A stretch of DNA of 33,568 nt from Thermodesulfovibrionales bacterium (GCA_031082155.1 JAVHLL010000027.1:5734-39301), one strand, 5' to 3'. Positions 22,601 through 29,950 are shown, counted from the stretch's first letter. The notes: a model not told the origin generated them from the letters alone. Translations and numbers: made by a program.

Positions 22601-23960
22601 TCATCTCAAAATCGACGATAATGCCGTTTTGAAGGGAGATGAACTTTGAGTCCTGGCCACCGATTTCGAAGATTGTGTCGACATTTTTGTCAATAAACGC
22701 AGCTGCAGTTGCCTGTGCAGTGATCTCATTTTTGACAATATCCGCACCGACATAATCGGCGATCATGTATCTGCCTGAACCGGTTGTCCCGACTCTTCTT
22801 ATTTGAACAGTATCCCCGATTTCTTCACCGATTTCCGATAGCCCCTGGTTTACGGCCTCAATCGGTCTGCCTGCTGTCATAAGGTACCGTTTGGCCAGGA
22901 GATTGCCCTGTTCATCAAGAACGGCAAGATTCGTACTTATGGAGCCGACATCGATACCGAGAAACGCCTTTGTTTTCCCAATGGATGAAGGATGAAGGAT
23001 GAAGGATGAAGAGTCATTGCTTTCGATTGCATTACTCATAATTTCTCGCTCATCCTTTAAAGGAGGGTATCCTTCCTCAAATGCTTTTTCTGACTGAAGG
23101 AATTCCTCAAGCTTCGCGAGGTCAAATTCTGCGATAACACCTCCGTCCCTGTTTTTCAGTACAGCGCCGATCGCGCCCATAAGGGCAAAATCATCAGGGA
23201 TGCACAGCTCTCCGAGACCAAAAATTTCCCTGAACGCCCTGCCCATCCCTTTATTTGCCGCCACACCCCCCTGAAATGATACGGGCGGAATAAGAGTTCT
23301 TCCTCTCGAAATACACCCTTTAAAGTTCCGGGCAACCGCAAAACATAATCCTGCCACAATGTCTTCAAGGGGTGTTGCAATCTGTTGCAGATGGATCATA
23401 TCGGACTTCGCGAAGACACTGCACCTGCCCGCAATCCGTGGAGGTTTCTCCGATCTGAACGCAACTTCGCTGAATTCATCGATGGTTAACCTAAGTCGCT
23501 CTGCCTGCTGGTCCAGGAATGAGCCGGTTCCGGCGGCACATACGGAATTCATGGAAAAGTCCCTGATCGAGTGTCCGTCTTCACTGAGAAGGATGAGTTT
23601 TGAATCTTCTCCCCCCATTTCAATAATCGTCTTGATATGGGGGGAAAGGGATTGTGTTGCATATGCCTGGGCAACGATTTCGTTCACCGGGGTTATTCCG
23701 AGAATGGAGCCAATCAAACGGCCTGCGGACCCGGTAATAGAGAGCGCCCATCGGGTCGTTCCCTCCCGGTTTTTCCTCTTCGTCTGCATGGCAGGAGGCG
23801 CTGAAAGACTGTTGTTGGTTATTTTCCCCAACAGAGCGAGAGCAACGGAAAGCGGATGCCCTTTATGTCTTTCGTAATGACTGTAAAGCCTGGTGCCATG
23901 TTCATCGAGTACCACAAGCTTTACACTCACAGAACCTGCGTCAAGACCGATGAACTTCAT
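19647..23960 (-). CDS. giant 2-hydroxyacyl-CoA-dehydratase-type activase (two ASKHA domains, DUF2229, HgdB-like)
   Basis: The 1437-residue protein fuses several modules. ASKHA activase one (about 1-285) has FIGLDAGSVSVKL and CAAGTGSFLDQQ (141-152). ASKHA two (about 331-595) repeats FLGIDVGSISTNL and CAAGTGSFLEEQ. A cysteine segment CKGCPNVCEINR lies near 625. A DUF2229-like domain (IGIPYVFYFQDYLPFWSTLL...) is followed by a long C-terminal region like the dehydratase D component, with GKECYPCTVTTGD and SGTGPCRFGQY cysteines. Activases use ATP and a 4Fe-4S cluster to inject electrons into a dehydratase or reductase. No separate dehydratase lies nearby. Heptamer or palindromic inserts sit at linkers near 316-326, before the DUF2229-like part, and within the D-like part. 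Confidence 0.88.
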   Translation of the reverse strand: MKFIGLDAGSVSVKLVVLDEHGTRLYSHYERHKGHPLSVALALLGKITNNSLSAPPAMQTKRKNREGTTRWALSITGSAGRLIGSILGITPVNEIVAQAYATQSLSPHIKTIIEMGGEDSKLILLSEDGHSIRDFSMNSVCAAGTGSFLDQQAERLRLTIDEFSEVAFRSEKPPRIAGRCSVFAKSDMIHLQQIATPLEDIVAGLCFAVARNFKGCISRGRTLIPPVSFQGGVAANKGMGRAFREIFGLGELCIPDDFALMGAIGAVLKNRDGGVIAEFDLAKLEEFLQSEKAFEEGYPPLKDEREIMSNAIESNDSSSFILHPSSIGKTKAFLGIDVGSISTNLAVLDEQGNLLAKRYLMTAGRPIEAVNQGLSEIGEEIGDTVQIRRVGTTGSGRYMIADYVGADIVKNEITAQATAAAFIDKNVDTIFEIGGQDSKFISLQNGIIVDFEMNKACAAGTGSFLEEQAEKLNISIKGEFERAALSASNPCRLGERCTVFMENSLMANLQKGADRNDLLAGLSYSIVQNYINRVVAGKKIGGNIFFQGGVAFNKAVVAAFRKYLGKKITVPPHHDVTGAIGMALIAMRHMHAQKPENQNTVSTFKGFELSKKPYEISSFECKGCPNVCEINRVKIAGEKGYLFYGGRCEKYDIRKKKNTGIPDLFAFREEMLWNEHLKRSSLANGTQTPASSHAPSLKEGSRRGRIGIPYVFYFQDYLPFWSTLLWELGFDVEVSPKTNRQIVSLGLERVLAEACFPVKVTHGHIKYLIDKEVDVIFLPSFINLNKPEDGYHRVVACPHTQTIPYVSKVAFHGVKMLSPVVNLQRGRQFLADELKRTFRGYRIRKSHILKAIALAEEAQDSFTRSIKQKGEEILATIQENAIVIIGRAYNAFDSGVNLDIPKKLAELGVLSIPFDFLSFEQYSIQNEWPNMYWRSGQQILKAARFVRDNPQLHALYIGNFLCGPDSFILKFFKKDMGEKPFLQIEIDEHSADAGAITRCEAFLDSITNQKIREGNFLPSSTLPLPPSSVFRSSPPVIGTSPRIVFIPHMADHAFALAAAFNACGVDAEVLHESDKTTTDIGKKYVSGKECYPCTVTTGDMVKKTMEPGFQPEKSAFFMPSGTGPCRFGQYNVFHRMVLDGLGYHNVPIFSPTQDTTFYRDLGILGKNFTMHAWKGIIAFELLNKSLHETRPYENMKGSSEALYQEHREKLYRTLKGNGTNIETILSAIRRDFENLPVSGERKPLVGVIGEIFVRSHKFSNENLVKKIEALGGEVWLAPMEEWIYYVNLMGLRKALLKKEKSVIINFLLKKYFQKKIEHRFAHYFEGFLRTLKEPDTKNILVKASPYIHDSFEGEAILSIGKCIDLLERGASGIINAMPFGCMPGTIVTALLRGVNRDYGVPCLSIPYDGTESPTIAIQLEAFMDQAREYKPKLRVKS
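20867..20894. repeat. heptamer array inside the activase gene
   Basis: Units aacggaa, aacggaa, gatggag and gaagagg keep a 7-bp period, with GGA at 20870, 20877 and 20884. They encode part of a Pro/Ser-rich stretch (STLPLPPSSVFRSSPP) that reads as a linker between folded parts of the D-like region. Confidence 0.45.
21859..21877. repeat. in-frame palindrome inside the activase gene
   Basis: CTTCCCT (21859-21865) and AGGGAAG (21871-21877) form a perfect 7-bp stem. On the coding strand it encodes PSLKEGS within a ~20-residue low-complexity stretch (GTQTPASSHAPSLKEGSRRG) directly before the DUF2229-like start RIGIPYVFYF. Confidence 0.45.
22983..23010. repeat. perfect 4 x GGATGAA array inside the activase gene
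   Basis: Four exact copies of GGATGAA run head to tail. On the coding strand they give SSFILHPSS, near residues 318-326, exactly between the two ASKHA domains. Perfect identity implies recent origin or ongoing slippage. Loss or gain of one 7-bp unit would shift the reading frame, so this is a potential phase-variation site. Confidence 0.8.
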
Positions 23961-24113
23961 CGTTTCTCCGATTTCTTACAAATTATACCACAGAATGTAT
24001 ATCGCCGGAGACATTCTTATCCTGGTCCGGGCCGGGGGAAAAAAGGAAACCTCTTTCACCGGGCGAATACCAAGAAATCCGGATTTGGAGTGGCTAACTT
24101 TCCGGGTACTCTG

Positions 24114-24119
24114 TATAAT
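24114..24119 (+). promoter_or_regulatory. -10 box of the mla promoter
   Basis: A perfect TATAAT lies 20 bp upstream of the mlaE ATG. A 17-base spacing gives TGGCTA as the -35, only a half match. The 179-bp gap also serves the divergent activase gene. No strong ribosome-binding site precedes mlaE. Confidence 0.4.
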
Positions 24120-24139
24120 ATGAAAGCGGTTTTCTACTT

Positions 24140-24931
24140 ATGACCAGGATTCTGAATACAGTCGGTGAACTCACCCTCTATTATGTCAACCAGGCAGGAA
24201 GGATGGGGATATTCCTTGCCTTTGTGATTTATCACATCATCAAATTGCCTTACTATAAGATTGCCCACGTAATCAAACAGATATACATCATCGGAACATT
24301 GTCGGTATTCGTTATTGTTTTTACTGGTGCCTTTACCGGCATGGTCCTTGCCCTGCAGGGATTCAACACGCTGAGCAAATTCGGTTCGGAGGGCCTTATC
24401 GGGTCTGTCGTTGCCTTAAGTCTGATCCGCGAACTCGGGCCGGTTCTGGCCGCGCTTATGGTTACCGGCAGGGCAGGTTCAGCCATCTGTGCGGAAATAG
24501 GAATCATGAGGAATTCAGAGCAGATTGATGCACTGGAATGCATGGCGATAGACCCCCACAAATATATCATGGCGCCCAAATTCATTGCAGCGTTGGTATC
24601 GGTACCCCTCCTTACCGCTGTTTTTAATGTGGTCGGTATCTTCGGCGGATATATCGTTGGCGTAAAACTTATGGGAGCAAACGAAGGGGCGTTCTTTACG
24701 AGTATGTATCGTGATGTTGAATTTGCCGATATCTCTATGGGGTTCATTAAGTCGGTCTGTTTCGGTCTCCTGATCGTCTGGATCTGTGCCGCGAAAGGAT
24801 ACTATGTGCATATGGAACGTTCAGGTGGTTTCGGAGCAGAAGGGGTCAGCAGGGTGACGACAAGCGCTGTTGTGCTGTCGTCTGTTTCTATCCTGGTACT
24901 TGATTATATCATCACCTCTTTGCTCATATGA
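24140..24931 (+). CDS. mlaE: MlaE-type ABC transporter permease
   Basis: This is the inner-membrane permease of the Mla (maintenance of lipid asymmetry) phospholipid transporter. It has 263 residues. Five or so transmembrane helices surround the conserved loop LIRELGPVLAALMVTGRAGSAICAEIGIMRNSEQIDALECMAIDP. That loop contains the E-G-IMR...EQIDAL coupling motif of the MlaE/YrbE family. The stop overlaps the mlaF start (ATGA). Confidence 0.94.
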   Translation: MTRILNTVGELTLYYVNQAGRMGIFLAFVIYHIIKLPYYKIAHVIKQIYIIGTLSVFVIVFTGAFTGMVLALQGFNTLSKFGSEGLIGSVVALSLIRELGPVLAALMVTGRAGSAICAEIGIMRNSEQIDALECMAIDPHKYIMAPKFIAALVSVPLLTAVFNVVGIFGGYIVGVKLMGANEGAFFTSMYRDVEFADISMGFIKSVCFGLLIVWICAAKGYYVHMERSGGFGAEGVSRVTTSAVVLSSVSILVLDYIITSLLI

Positions 24932-25701
24932 ACGCCCAGCCGATGATTCAAATGATAGACGTGAGGAAAAGATTCGGGGCACAGGAGGTGCTCAGGGGGA
25001 TCAATCTGTCCATCTTTGAGGGGAAGACGACTGTTATTGTCGGGGAGAGCGGACAGGGAAAAAGCCTTATCATCAAACACATCCTTGGCCTCATGAAACC
25101 GACCAGCGGCAAAATCCTGGTGAACGGTAAAGATATAAATACAATAAGCAGGAAAGGATTGAAGGAGATCCGGGCCAATTTTGGGGTTCTTTTCCAGCAT
25201 GCTGCGTTGTTTGATTCGATGACGGTATTTGAAAATGTCGCCCTGCCCCTCAGAGAACGCACGAAGGCCTCTGCAGAGGAGATCAGGAATAAAGTAGCCG
25301 AGATGCTCACCTTGATGGACCTTGAAGGAAGCGGGGAGAAATATCCTGCGCAGATCAGCGGCGGTATGAGAAAGAGGGTCGGCCTTGCCCGTGCCCTTGT
25401 CCTGAATCCAAAAATCGTCTTCTTCGATGAGCCTACCACAGGACTCGATATCGCAAAGAGCAATGAAATATACCGTGTATTTTTCAGAACCCAGACCAAA
25501 TTGGGATATACATCCGTGATAGTGAGCCATGATGTGCCGAAGATCTTCAAGCTCGCTGACTATGTTGCGCTTCTCTATAACGGGATCATTCAGGATTGCA
25601 TTTCCCCTGAAGACTTTCAAACATCCGAAAACCCCGTAATCAGGGAATTCGTTGAAAAAACTATGGGACATATCTATGAAAGTGAACGAATGGAGGGATG
25701 A
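24928..25701 (+). CDS. mlaF: MlaF ABC transporter ATPase
   Basis: This is the cytosolic ATPase of the Mla complex. It has 257 residues. Walker A is VGESGQGKS, the Q-loop is near VLFQHAALF, the signature is SGGMRKRVGLARAL, Walker B is KIVFFDEPTTGLD and the H-loop is VSHD. The GMRKRV signature is typical of MlaF. It starts in an ATGA overlap with mlaE and is followed 3 bp later by mlaD. No mlaB (STAS) is visible. Confidence 0.95.
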   Translation: MNAQPMIQMIDVRKRFGAQEVLRGINLSIFEGKTTVIVGESGQGKSLIIKHILGLMKPTSGKILVNGKDINTISRKGLKEIRANFGVLFQHAALFDSMTVFENVALPLRERTKASAEEIRNKVAEMLTLMDLEGSGEKYPAQISGGMRKRVGLARALVLNPKIVFFDEPTTGLDIAKSNEIYRVFFRTQTKLGYTSVIVSHDVPKIFKLADYVALLYNGIIQDCISPEDFQTSENPVIREFVEKTMGHIYESERMEG

Positions 25702-25704
25702 TCA

Positions 25705-26145
25705 GTGAAGAAATTTAATGTTGAAACATTGGTAGGCCTTTTCATGATTGTCGGATTCCTCTGTCTTGCCTATCTTGCCGTGAAACTCGGTGATGTGGAA
25801 TTGTTAGGGACAAAGGAGTATAAGGTCAATGCCCGTTTCGGAAATATTTCCGGTCTTAAGGAGGGATCGGAGGTAGAGATTGCAGGGGTCAAAGTAGGAA
25901 AAGTTTCAAAGATATACCTCGACAATTATCAGGCTGTCGTGGAACTGCTCGTCAACCCCTCGATCAAAATACAGGACGATTCGATCGCCAGCATCAGGAC
26001 ACAGGGGATCATAGGGGATAAATATATCAAGATTTCACCAGGCGGTTCAGAAGAATATATAAAGCCCGATGGAGCACTCACCGAGACTGAATCAGCGGTT
26101 GATATCGAAGAACTGATCAGTAAATATATTTTCGAGAAACAATAA
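25705..26145 (+). CDS. mlaD: MlaD MCE-domain protein
   Basis: The membrane-anchored MCE protein forms the periplasmic ring that holds phospholipid. It has 146 residues. The N-terminal helix (about 8-27, VGLFMIVGFLCLAYLAVKL) leads to an MCE domain (about 38-115, VNARFGNISGLKEGSEVEIAGVKVGKV...DKYIKISPGG). It is shorter at the C-terminus than E. coli MlaD. The start is GTG 25705, with GGAGGGA seven bases upstream. Confidence 0.94.
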   Translation: MKKFNVETLVGLFMIVGFLCLAYLAVKLGDVELLGTKEYKVNARFGNISGLKEGSEVEIAGVKVGKVSKIYLDNYQAVVELLVNPSIKIQDDSIASIRTQGIIGDKYIKISPGGSEEYIKPDGALTETESAVDIEELISKYIFEKQ

Positions 26146-26171
26146 GCCGCCCCTTTTCTGCCGGCGATTTT

Positions 26172-26999
26172 CTATTCGTCCACCTTTTTCTGCCGGTGCT
26201 GGATATATGCATTCCGGATAGAAACATAAGGATCGATTGCGGCTTTCTTGAGGTCCTCATAATCCCCGATGCGCAATGAAGTTTCATTCACTTCATCGTA
26301 TGCCATGATTCCAAAAGAAGCCTCCGTCGGATTTACATAACTGACAGGATCGAGAAAATAGTCTCCCGCCAATCCGACGGTGTCACGCAGGGAAGAGGGG
26401 CCGATAAAAGGCCAGACGATATAAAAGCCGTGGCCGATGCCGTAGCTTCCCAGTGCCTGGCCGACGTCTTCGTCACGGCGGACAATATTGAAATCAGCCT
26501 TTGCAGCGTCAGCAAGGCCGAGTACGCCTGCGGTGGAATTATATACAAAGCGGACCAGCTCGTTCCCTGCATCCTTTATCCTCAACTGCAGCAGACTGCT
26601 CACAAAGCGGACCGGCGTCATCAGGTTGGAGAAAAAATTGCGCGTAACTATTCTTATATCTTCCGGCATAACAGAAGAATACCCTTTCGCAACAGGTTTG
26701 AGAATCCAGAAGTAGAGTTTGTCGTTGAAATGGTACATGGCCTTATTCAAGGGATAAAGCGGGTCTGCAATCGTTATTGCGTTCCCCTCTTCTTCGGAGA
26801 ATTCAGACTCAGCCTCGGTCTCTGATGTCTTCTCAACGGCCATTGTCTCCGGCTTTGGCTGTTGAGCCGTTCCTGAAATCTCCTTGCTCACCTGAGCAGG
26901 CGACTCGGAAACCGGCGAAGAGGAATCTGCGTACAGAGACGGCACAAGGATAACCACACATGTAATAAGGGCCAGCAGATATATGTTTGTCTGTTTCAT
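26172..26999 (-). CDS. mlaA: MlaA/VacJ outer-membrane protein
   Basis: MlaA is the outer-membrane component that takes mislocalised phospholipid from the outer leaflet. From ATG 26999 it is 275 residues. An upstream TTG at 27035 is possible but lacks a ribosome-binding site, whereas GAGGAGGGA precedes 26999. A signal peptide (MKQTNIYLLALITCVVILVP...) ends near LYA. The lipobox cysteine usual for VacJ is absent, so it may not be lipidated. A ~45-residue Ser/Glu/Thr-rich linker precedes the conserved DPLYPLNKAMYHFNDKLYFWILKPVAKGY and WPFIGPSSLRDTVG motifs. It is 47 bp downstream of mlaC. Confidence 0.92.
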   Translation of the reverse strand: MKQTNIYLLALITCVVILVPSLYADSSSPVSESPAQVSKEISGTAQQPKPETMAVEKTSETEAESEFSEEEGNAITIADPLYPLNKAMYHFNDKLYFWILKPVAKGYSSVMPEDIRIVTRNFFSNLMTPVRFVSSLLQLRIKDAGNELVRFVYNSTAGVLGLADAAKADFNIVRRDEDVGQALGSYGIGHGFYIVWPFIGPSSLRDTVGLAGDYFLDPVSYVNPTEASFGIMAYDEVNETSLRIGDYEDLKKAAIDPYVSIRNAYIQHRQKKVDE

Positions 27000-27046
27000 A
27001 AAGTTTTGTCCCTCCTCTTTTCTCTTGTTCTTCAAGGTCTCGCTTC

Positions 27047-27640
27047 TTATGCCTTGCCGACTTTTTTCCGCAGCGTATCGAGCAATGCATCAGGTGTTTT
27101 ATTCATGAGAATTTCCTTGAACTGGGATCGATAGTTGCTGATAAGGCTTACCCCTTCGATCACGACGTCATAAACCCGCCAGGTGTCTCCCCTGGAGATG
27201 ACCCTGTAGGAAATCGGGATGTCCGCTTTTTTTGTGATGATTGTCGTCTGGACTTCGGTTGTTTTTTCTGTGAGAGTATTCTCTTTGTTGAATGACACCT
27301 TTTCGTCTGTATACGAAATAATCTTGTCTACATATGCGTCCTCAAGAATGGATCTGTACAGTTCGATGAAATCTTTCTGCTGGCTTGCATTGAATTTATT
27401 CCAGTTCTGACCCAGAGTCCTCCGGGAAAGCTCGGTGAAATCGAACATCTTTTCCGAAATCACACGAATTTTCTCTTTCTTCATCTTTTTGGCGGATTCC
27501 CCCTTGAATGCGGGATCACGTAACACATCGAGTATGCTGTTGACATGACCCTTTACCGTATCAAGCGGTATGCCTGCATAGGCAGAAAGGGGAAACACGA
27601 GAAGAAAAAGCAGAGACAGTACAGTCAAACGTTTTATCAT
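27047..27640 (-). CDS. mlaC: MlaC periplasmic phospholipid carrier
   Basis: MlaC shuttles phospholipid between MlaA and MlaD. It has 197 residues. The signal peptide (MIKRLTVLSLLFLLVFPLSAYA) is followed by the Tgt2/MlaC fold, with FDFTELSRRTLGQNWNKFNASQQKDFIELYRSIL and a VYDVVIEGVSLISNYRSQF segment typical of the family. It has a GGAGGTAA ribosome-binding site and is followed by mlaA. It converges on the mlaEFD operon. Confidence 0.95.
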   Translation of the reverse strand: MIKRLTVLSLLFLLVFPLSAYAGIPLDTVKGHVNSILDVLRDPAFKGESAKKMKKEKIRVISEKMFDFTELSRRTLGQNWNKFNASQQKDFIELYRSILEDAYVDKIISYTDEKVSFNKENTLTEKTTEVQTTIITKKADIPISYRVISRGDTWRVYDVVIEGVSLISNYRSQFKEILMNKTPDALLDTLRKKVGKA

Positions 27641-28135
27641 GGATTACCTCCTGAAAATTTAGTTCGGGCCACTTTTTCTGATTCCATTCGACACATAACT
27701 ATCACATATTTCAACGAATTTGGCAATATCATTCATATATCCTGATCGGGCAGGTTCTCTCAAGGAAAAGAGGCCTATTCTTATTACGAATACACGAGTG
27801 TTTTAATCTTGTGAATTCATGGAAATACCCCTGCTGTAAAATGTTTTGCGGCCCTGTTATTTCTTCCTGTTATCCACAGCACTTCGGGCATTGATGCTGC
27901 TGCGCTGTTCACATAGAAATGTGGATTCTTAGGCCTCAGTGATACTTAAAGATTTCCAAAACAAAGCCACGTTTCAAGGGCGCGGGAAATGGCGAACAGT
28001 TCAATCGCAAATTTTCACCTTTAGAATATGTAGTTGTCACTGTTGAACTTTCGGATGTGTTCGATCAGGTCTTTTCTTCCTGAATTCATGTTCAAAATGG
28101 TGCATTCTGATGCAACATGGTGTATAATTGTTTTT
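27641..28135. other. ~500-bp gap with no gene
   Basis: No coding region is supported between mlaC and the RHH gene. It holds a TTATCCACA DnaA-box match (27870-27878), a likely chance hit, and presumably the mlaC promoter. Short A/T-rich stretches are otherwise unremarkable. Confidence 0.5.
28101..28128 (+). promoter_or_regulatory. operator and -10 box of the RHH module
   Basis: TGCAT-tctg-ATGCA (28101-28114) is a perfect dyad. It lies nine bases before a TATAAT (28123-28128), eight bases ahead of the ATG at 28136. There is no clear ribosome-binding site, so the mRNA may be leaderless. A dyad at this place is where a ribbon-helix-helix antitoxin would repress its own operon. Confidence 0.5.
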
Positions 28136-28393
28136 ATGGGTACAACCGAAAAAGCGGTTCGACAGAGCGTCTCACTCCCTTCTCCGCTGGCCAAGCGGGT
28201 GAAGGCCTTGGCAAAGAATCGAAAAGTGAGTTCGAATCGGATACTCGTAGAACTCGTTGAAACCGGATTGCGATCAAAAGAAGAGGAGAAGCGCAGATTC
28301 TTCGAATTGGCGGATCGGCTAAACAAGTCAACAGACGCAAAAGAACAACAGGAATTGAAGGAACAACTTGCCCGAATGACTTTCGGAGAATGA
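28136..28393 (+). CDS. CopG/RHH-type DNA-binding protein (candidate antitoxin)
   Basis: The 85-residue protein has a ribbon-helix-helix N-terminus: TTEKAVRQSVSLPSPLAKRVKALAKNRKVSSNRILVELVETGL. This is the beta-strand plus two-helix pattern of CopG/Arc/MetJ proteins. The remainder is a charged helix (EEEKRRFFELADRLNKSTDAKEQQELKEQL). ATG 28136 is chosen because the frame upstream has no domain and includes the promoter. The stop TGA is directly followed by GTG of the partner gene. It is probably the self-repressing antitoxin of a type II module. Confidence 0.75.
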   Translation: MGTTEKAVRQSVSLPSPLAKRVKALAKNRKVSSNRILVELVETGLRSKEEEKRRFFELADRLNKSTDAKEQQELKEQLARMTFGE

Positions 28394-28636
28394 GTGCCGA
28401 AGATCCAGTGGACAAACCTTCCTCCCGATCTCCGCGATCATCTCTTTGATCGGCTCCGAGAGCGGCAAATTACCGCTGAGGATCTCTACCAACTGAAACT
28501 CTGGCGGGAATCAGAGCCCGAAGCCCCGGATGGTGATTGGTATAAAGATTTCGGCTCATTCAAAGTCTGCGGTAGGGGAAAGTATCCCAAGACATTTCTT
28601 CTTCGAGGGCAACCTGCCAATGGCAAAGAATTGTAA
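28394..28636 (+). CDS. unrecognised partner protein (candidate toxin)
   Basis: The 80-residue product starts with GTG immediately after the RHH stop, with no spacer. It contains a basic first half (PPDLRDHLFDRLRERQITAEDLYQLKLWRES) and a conserved-looking tail (DGDWYKDFGSFKVCGRGKYPKTFLLRGQPANG) with aromatic, Lys and Gly residues. I do not recognise a named toxin family. Small size, coupling to an RHH gene and its own operator suggest a toxin, but this is inference. Confidence 0.6.
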   Translation: MPKIQWTNLPPDLRDHLFDRLRERQITAEDLYQLKLWRESEPEAPDGDWYKDFGSFKVCGRGKYPKTFLLRGQPANGKEL

Positions 28637-28742
28637 ATCAAGCCTCTGATCTGGTGGTGTCCGATAGGTCGATATCTGACTTTTACACATAATGTCTGAC
28701 AAATTTGTGCAGACCCTGGAATTTTTCCCGATTTGTTGCTTC

Positions 28743-28925
28743 TTATTTGCTGTGTAGCACATCCATCCAATGGATGGCCTCTGAATCGCTGACCTTGCCG
28801 AGATAAATCTGAGTGGTTTCCAGGGTCTGCCTCTGTCCTATATATACTTGCAAACTTTCTGAGCGTCTTATAGCTGTCTGGACAAAAAACGAATCTGTGA
28901 CCAATCTGTAATCTGTTGTCAGGTA
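28743..28925 (-). pseudogene. tyrosine-recombinase C-terminal remnant
   Basis: A 60-residue open frame without a start codon ends in SLQVYIGQRQTLETTQIYLG and then KVSDSEAIHWMDVLHSK. The TLETTQIYLG segment matches the catalytic-tyrosine box of XerC/phage-type integrases (LGHxSxxTTxxY), with the Y at position 41. The Arg and HxxR boxes that should lie upstream are missing. It is a decayed integrase tail, lying between the toxin-like module and the secreted-protein cluster. Confidence 0.5.
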
Positions 28926-29042
28926 TTATGAAGTGAGAGGGAATTCAGACGGTTTGACGGAATAGATACTTTTAGCAAATCTGCAATAAAACAGCAAAAA
29001 ATGCTTGCAATGAGATATAAAATATGCTATTAATTTGAGCAG

Positions 29043-29876
29043 TTGTCTTCTGTGCGGCATGCTGACCTTGCCGTGCTAAAGGGGGAAGACAAGGTGCAGT
29101 ACCGGGGGGAAGAAGTTTCTTTATTGAGGTTTTGGGGGGGTAATAATTCACCACCCGCCGTTTCAGGCTACACTCATGTCTGCACGAGCAATTTAAAATT
29201 ATCTTCATCTTCGTTGCATATAATTGCGCTCTTCTTATTTTTGTTGCTGATAAGCAGCACATCCGTGCAGGCAGATGATGAGTTCGCAGAGAAGTATAAG
29301 TCCTACCAGCAGCACATAAAATCAGGTCAGTCAGCCCTTCAGAAGAAGGATTATCCAGCCGTCATAACCAATTACAGCAAGGCAATCGAAATGTCACCCT
29401 ATGAAATCAATAGTTACTACAACAGGGGGATTGCCTTTTACAAATCGGGACAAGAAAAAGAAGCTGAGATGGATTTTGACAGGGTAATTGTCATGGACCC
29501 AAGGATGATTTCGGCTTATGTATATCGGGGACTCTGTCGTGAAAAGCTGAGTAAGTATAAAGATGCGCTCAATGATTACACAAAAGCATTAGAACTTAAG
29601 CCGAATGATGCAGGCATTCATAACAACATTGCCTATCTGTATGTCTCTTCCAATGACGAGATTTTCAGCGACAAGACTAAGGCATTGGAACACGCTAAGA
29701 AAGCAGCAGAACTATCGAAGGAGAAGAATGCAGAGATTCTCGACACATTGGCCAGAGCATATTTTATGAATGGCCAGATCAAGGAGGCTATTGACGCAGA
29801 AAACAAGGCCCTCAAGTTGGAGCCATATAATGATGAGTTCAATAACAGACTGAAGGAGTATGAGAAATCCCTTTAA
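29043..29876 (+). CDS. secreted or membrane-anchored TPR protein
   Basis: The protein holds at least four tetratricopeptide-like repeats: SGQSALQKKDYPAVITNYSKAIEMSP, INSYYNRGIAFYKSGQEKEAEMDFDRVIVMDP, ISAYVYRGLCREKLSKYKDALNDYTKALELKP and ILDTLARAYFMNGQIKEAIDAENKALKLEP. They follow a hydrophobic segment (LHIIALFLFLLLISSTSVQA) that looks like a signal peptide or anchor. The start is uncertain: TTG 29043, GTG 29094, TTG 29124 and TTG 29214 are possible, none with a good ribosome-binding site. TPR proteins mediate protein-protein contacts. The role here is unknown. Confidence 0.8.
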   Translation: MSSVRHADLAVLKGEDKVQYRGEEVSLLRFWGGNNSPPAVSGYTHVCTSNLKLSSSSLHIIALFLFLLLISSTSVQADDEFAEKYKSYQQHIKSGQSALQKKDYPAVITNYSKAIEMSPYEINSYYNRGIAFYKSGQEKEAEMDFDRVIVMDPRMISAYVYRGLCREKLSKYKDALNDYTKALELKPNDAGIHNNIAYLYVSSNDEIFSDKTKALEHAKKAAELSKEKNAEILDTLARAYFMNGQIKEAIDAENKALKLEPYNDEFNNRLKEYEKSL

Positions 29877-29879
29877 TTC

Positions 29880-29900
29880 CCTCCCGTTACTAATGGGAGG
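29880..29900 (+). terminator. possible terminator after the TPR gene
   Basis: CCTCCC (29880-29885) pairs with GGGAGG (29895-29900), extended by G-T and A-T pairs. There is no U-run, so it could equally be a processing hairpin in a shared transcript. Confidence 0.35.
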
Positions 29901-29950
29901 CCAGAAAGGATTAAAGATCATTTTGTAACACCAAAAAAGGAGGTATGGAG

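Noticed and set aside
23359-23877. 172-residue plus-strand frame
   Set aside because: Antisense to the first ASKHA domain of the activase.
24904-25671. 255-residue minus-strand frame
   Set aside because: Antisense to mlaF, which has all ABC motifs.
27870-27878. Perfect DnaA box TTATCCACA and a partial second (TGTGGAT near 27912)
   Set aside because: Only one full match, no cluster, no AT-rich unwinding element and no dnaA/dnaN nearby; an origin is not supported.
28034-28135. Upstream extension of the RHH protein
   Set aside because: It would include the TATAAT and the operator dyad in coding sequence and adds no domain; ATG 28136 is more consistent.
29043-29160. Riboswitch-like leader before the TPR gene
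   Set aside because: G-rich runs are present, but no match to cobalamin, c-di-GMP, SAM or purine riboswitch cores was found.
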